Origin: Solen grandis
Taxonomy: Eukaryota > Mollusca > Bivalvia > Adapedonta > Solenidae
Assembly: GCA_021229015.1 (NCBI GenBank)
Contig: CM037782.1
Coordinates: 58,029,518 to 58,093,517 of the forward strand
Direction of reading: 5' to 3'
Length of the DNA stretch: 64,000 nt
Position numbers and translations under genes: made by a program. This document shows positions 59,839 through 64,000 of the stretch, one piece after another. Each line of letters starts with the position of its first letter. Within the stretch, counting starts at the first letter, position 1. Below the pieces are notes generated by a model. It was not told where the DNA came from. It saw only the letters and a list, made by a program, of their open reading frames with translations, and did no database searches.

Positions 59839-61160
59839 GAGCGACGCCCATTGTATGCTGTATGCTTGCTTGAAAATTATGTGTAGGTGTAATATAATCT
59901 TGGGATTTAATTAAACTTGAACTGATATAAATTGTTTAATTACTGATATTTCGATTGAGGATTAGTCGTCTGGTGTATTTCGTTTTCTGTTTAATTGTGA
60001 AAAATATCTTGATGGTAAAACGATTGAAATAACGTGCTGAATATTACAGCCTCGGCGTTCTATATTGGTTGCATAATGTGATCGACCTGCACTAGACCCG
60101 AGGGTCAGACATGTTAAAATGATAAGATAAGAATGACATGTGTTGACACACTGGCACAAAGAAGTCCAGAAATTGGACCCCCCCCCCCTGAAATCTGAAA
60201 ACCGCAATGAACATCAATTTAATTAAACATGTTAAAATCTCCGTTTAGGAGAAAAAAGGCTTTCTATATATTTTCTATATATGTATGTGTATGTTTACAT
60301 TAAAAAATAACATAAAAATTCATTGGCAAATTGAAATATTAAAAAACACTTTGAGAAAAAATAACACATAATAATATATAAATTATATATTATTTTAACA
60401 ATATAATACATGTAGTTTAATATTTAAATAAAGAAAACATGAGAAATAACGTTCCAAAGACAAGACCAATTAAGTTTAAATCATGCTCATATTTGTTAAG
60501 TGCCTGATTTGTTCTGTAATTAATTAGCTGTAAAAAAATCGGTTCTGAAAAATTGCTAGCACATGAAGAATATCAGAACACCATAAAAAATAACATAAAA
60601 ATAATTCTTATTTTTCTTAATCGTTTTGACTAGTATATTGCTATTGAGTCATTTGACTGTACAATGTATTTCTAAAATCAAAACTTCTCATTTAATTTGA
60701 CGTTCGAGAATAGAATTTATTCATTCAGGGTAAAGGGATTCGATAGACTTTCATTTGTAATGCCTCATCTTAACAAGTATATAAAAATCATTTATTGTAC
60801 CTTGATTAATTAATGAAAATGTCTGAACTGCCTATTAACCTAAGATTGAATTGCACGTATTATATCATTTCACTACAGAATTTATCTATAAATCTGCATT
60901 ATTTTCTGGAAAAAAAAAGAGGAAATATGCTCTTAAAAAGTAGAACTATCAGCGACTATAGGTATATCCTCAGCGACTAGTGAAAGAAACACGTAGAATT
61001 TGGGTAGACGTCCTTCAGGACAATGCAAATCATGTGTAAATGATATATAAAGGATACACTAAGGGAGAGAGTGATCCTTATGATTAACAACTTGGAAATA
61101 AAAGCAAACTGAAAAGCGAATACATTATTAAATATATTTAATGGGAACATTTTTTTAAGT
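59839..61160. other. Intergenic between the duplication and the alkaline phosphatase gene
   Basis: AT-rich, with a C run at about 60180. No ORF with recognisable content; the alkaline phosphatase 3' UTR probably lies at its right side. Confidence 0.4.
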
Positions 61161-61165
61161 TTATT
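61160..61165 (-). promoter_or_regulatory. AATAAA overlapping the alkaline phosphatase stop codon
   Basis: The minus strand reads AATAAAAAATAAAC, where the TAA at 61163-61161 is the stop. Two AATAAA hexamers overlap the last codons. If used, the 3' UTR would be extremely short; a downstream signal is more likely. Confidence 0.25.
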
Positions 61166-64000
61166 TTTTATTATGGACAAAGGAAGCAGCACAGTCCGCG
61201 GAGTTGCTATAGTCTCCAACACAGGAGGCAAAGGCCATCACGTGGGCTATCTCGTTTTGTTCGTGAACTCCCGTTAACAGATGGGACATGGGGCCCTTTG
61301 CGAAGATTCCGACGTCATCCCCACCGTGCGTCTCGGAAGACTTGGGTACAGCGCTCTGTTGGACGTAGTGTTTGTCCGCTAGAGAGAAAAACGAGACTTT
61401 AAGTATTTGGTTGTTGAGTAAACAGATGGTGATGTTTGGTTGGTAATCTTTAGTAGGAAATGCATTAAGGTTCTGGAGCTAATGCATTACCTTTAATCAA
61501 AGAGCATCTTTAAATAAGCTGAAATTACAATTTCTTTGCTGATGATGGTGTGGGTTCGAATCTGTCGTGTCATTTTGTTCTTCCATTTTTTCTCTCTGGC
61601 CATTATTTCTGTATCACCCAGAGCTTATTTAGAAAGAAAAAAAGCTTAATGAATGAGTTTGTAAAAATGAATGTAAAAAAGGGAATGAATGAAAAAAGTA
61701 GGATGTACATGTATCCTCTTATCATTTCTGTAGGATATGCTTTCTATCAAGTTCTATTAAAAAATAAAATGCAAAATTACTTGTGTCTACATTAGTGATA
61801 TCCGGTCGGTGTCCATTGACAATCTTGTAGCCGGGACCGTCGGCGTATAGCAAGGTAGTGTAGGGGTGTCCGTCGTCGGCACTGGAGGAATGGGCGCTGT
61901 TTCCATGGCCGTGAGCAACCTTACCTGTTTACCAAGTTGTATGTATGTATGTTTTATCCTCACGCCAATGAAATTTGACAATAGATATGTAAACTGTACG
62001 AGTAGATCTTAGCCATAGAGATATCTCTTATAGTATAGGCATGAATATAATGTATATAATGCATAACTTCTGCCTTTGTAATAAGTTGGGTGTTGTCAAT
62101 GACCATAACAAAATGGAAAATTCATTTATTAGTATTTCTGATTTTATTCGTTTACCAGTGATAAAATTCATGATGTTAAGAAAAAAACCCATCAAGGTTA
62201 ATGTTCGGGTATTCTTATGTGTATTGATCTTTTTTTAAGTGAAATGTTTATGGCAATAGCATTTGTTATACTTTTGGGGAAGTGTATTGCCAAGTGGTAC
62301 AAAATTAATAAAATAAATATATTTATAACTTTGCTTTTGTCTGTTTTACCCATTCCAACAGTTCAAACTATTTTAATTACTCCGTAGAAGCTTACTGACC
62401 ATAAAGTCAAATAGTTACAAGACATTGTGGAACAGAAATTCTTAGATATCTTCATGCATTTCCTAAATGTATTTTGGCTTACCAAGGATGTCATTTCCTC
62501 TGCCAGGGTATCCAGCAATAGACATGACGTGGGCGTGGTCGGCTGTGACGACTATCAGAGTATCGTTGTCATTGGTCAAATCGTCTCCCTTAGCTACGGC
62601 ATCGTCAAATGCAAGGGTGTCGTAGAGGGCTAGTTTAGCTCTACTGGCGTGATGACCATGGTCGATGTTACCGCCTTTAAATAAGACATAAATACATAAA
62701 TCAATATCACAATGTAGACATCTCAGAACATCTCTTGGTGCAGGATTTGCTGTTAATAATCAGTATGTTATTAAGAAAAATATGCTGATCACAGGGAATA
62801 GGTCTATTTATAAAATTATGTATAGATAACCCTATTATGTTATCGATATATATGGACAGTATGGACTATAAGCTGATTCCCTGTGATGCTGAATCGGAAA
62901 ATCGTTGGCGATGTACTGTTCAAAAGTACCCAAAATGAATGAAATACTGTATTCAAGCAAACACATGTTAATGTTTGCAGGCTTATTATAATATTTACAT
63001 AATGATCGGCGGAGTGTCTGAATAATTCAAACAATCAAAGTCTGCAACTTCCGGTACATACCTTCGACAAGAAGGAAAAATCCTTTCGGGTTCTTGCTGA
63101 GAATCTGTATGGCCTTTTCTGTCATTTCTGCCACGGATGGTTCGCCGGCTTTCTCGTGATTTGGATCATGTCTCTCGAACTCGTAGTTCATGTGGGAGTA
63201 CTCAAACAAAGCTAAGGACAAAGAGTGTTTAACGATGAGGATAAACACTGCAAGATTATTATTATTATTATTATTATTATTGATTATTAGAATAATATGA
63301 AATACTTTGAAGAAATCCTACTGAAGGGAAAATAAATCTGACCTTTATCTGAAGGTGTCTGTTTAAGAGGTTAAGTCATCTATAAATCAAGTGCAGGGAA
63401 TCCAGTAACTGGCCTTTGTTCACAGGCTAGTTGCTTAATATTCAAAAGTTATCGCTAATACAAGTAAGAAAGTTTTATAAAATGTAATTATAAGCATCTG
63501 CTATTTGTGTACATGCTTATTTGTAAATCATCATTTAAATGATTTGATATACAAAAGGTTCTTTAATGAAACGGAGAAATGAAAAACGTATGTGATTTTT
63601 CTAATTATTATTTTCTTCAATATTTTTTTCTTTTCTTTTCATTTGTTTACTTCTTAATAAGCGTCCTGACTGTATACCTTATATCTTGAATCTTATCTTT
63701 TAACTGACTAGTTTTGACACCATTTTCCACTTGATAAATTAGCAAAGTGCTGCCAAGGCATATATTTTAAACAGCGCAACCTACATGGAAAGGGATTATT
63801 ACAAAAAATTGCTGTATTGAAATCTGTCAAATGAGAGAACATGTAAATCTGTAGGATGGACATTAACTATGTTTTTGCTGTGTCTCTTTCAGTTTAGACA
63901 GCAAACTGGTGTACATTATTTATGTTCTTAAAATGTTTCTTACCCATAATAGAGTCTGTGGTGGCCGGGTTCACGGTCTTGAAGTCAGTTTCATTCCAAA
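61161..64000 (-). CDS. ALP: Alkaline phosphatase, last five exons; N-terminal part beyond right edge
   Basis: Exons, high to low: 63944-64000 (partial), 63062-63211, 62483-62674, 61781-61924, 61161-61378. All have GT-AG junctions and matching phases, about 253 residues. Visible blocks: [72 protein letters not shown], holding a Zn-binding Asp and His; [20 protein letters not shown], with the second Asp-His pair; [16 protein letters not shown]; and [20 protein letters not shown], with the last Zn-binding His. The enzyme hydrolyses phosphate monoesters at the cell surface or in secretions. The active-site Ser lies in upstream exons outside the window. The C terminus, [19 protein letters not shown] then VHNKK and stop, lacks the hydrophobic tail expected for GPI anchoring. 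This form may be secreted, or another last exon may exist. Tissue-type assignment is not possible. Confidence 0.95.
61540..61650 (+). repeat. SINE-like fragment, same family as 31295-31460
   Basis: GGGTTCGAATC B-box, TTCTTCCATTTTTTCTCTC, ATTTCTGTATCACCCAGAGC and a TTTAGAAAGAAAAAAA tail. Intron of the alkaline phosphatase gene. Confidence 0.45.
63258..63282. repeat. (ATT)n microsatellite
   Basis: About eight ATT units in the intron before exon 63062-63211. Confidence 0.9.

Overview
The window looks like animal nuclear DNA from a mollusc, most likely a bivalve. It is AT-rich and intron-rich, with GT-AG introns, animal-type genes, tRNA-derived SINEs, broken LINEs, TTAA-flanked hairpin MITEs and repeats carrying AAGGTCA motifs. 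Species assignment is inference; no search was possible. Four protein-coding genes can be supported. I rebuilt three across many exons by following reading frame and splice phase.

Layout. (1) Bases 1-1556, minus: the first part of an NXPE-family (neurexophilin plus PC-esterase) protein, open to the left edge. (2) Bases 6445-23103, minus: a complete 18-exon gene (3663 nt, 1220 aa) for a ferric-chelate-reductase-1-like protein ordered signal peptide, Reeler, Thr-rich mucin-like stalk, DOMON, DOMON, cytochrome b561. The stalk and the second DOMON are unusual. (3) Bases 33335-51208, plus: a complete 12-exon SMG9 gene (1407 nt, 468 aa), a nonsense-mediated-decay factor. (4) Bases 61161-64000, minus: the last five exons of an alkaline phosphatase, continuing past the right edge. 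The four genes share no evident pathway.

The rest is repeats. A 34-bp minisatellite (14 units) lies inside a SINE at 3680-4397. Nine copies of a roughly 240-bp TTAA-flanked MITE each carry a near-perfect 67-nt hairpin. Three decayed non-LTR retrotransposons lie at 10.8-11.6, 26.0-27.2 and 29.0-30.0 kb. A pogo/Tigger-like MITE, a Tc1/mariner-like MITE, an element with hAT-like ends, a pair of elements with GTGTCGCCTGCAT ends and several 130-190-bp tandem arrays sit mostly in introns. A tandem duplication of about 3 kb at 53758-59838 begins exactly at a MITE and ends exactly at an empty TTAA.

A run of exactly 100 N (28290-28389) is an assembly gap. The array at 40.0-41.1 kb contains many small indels, which may reflect unpolished consensus. 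Exon limits come from frame and phase reasoning only; no transcript data were available.
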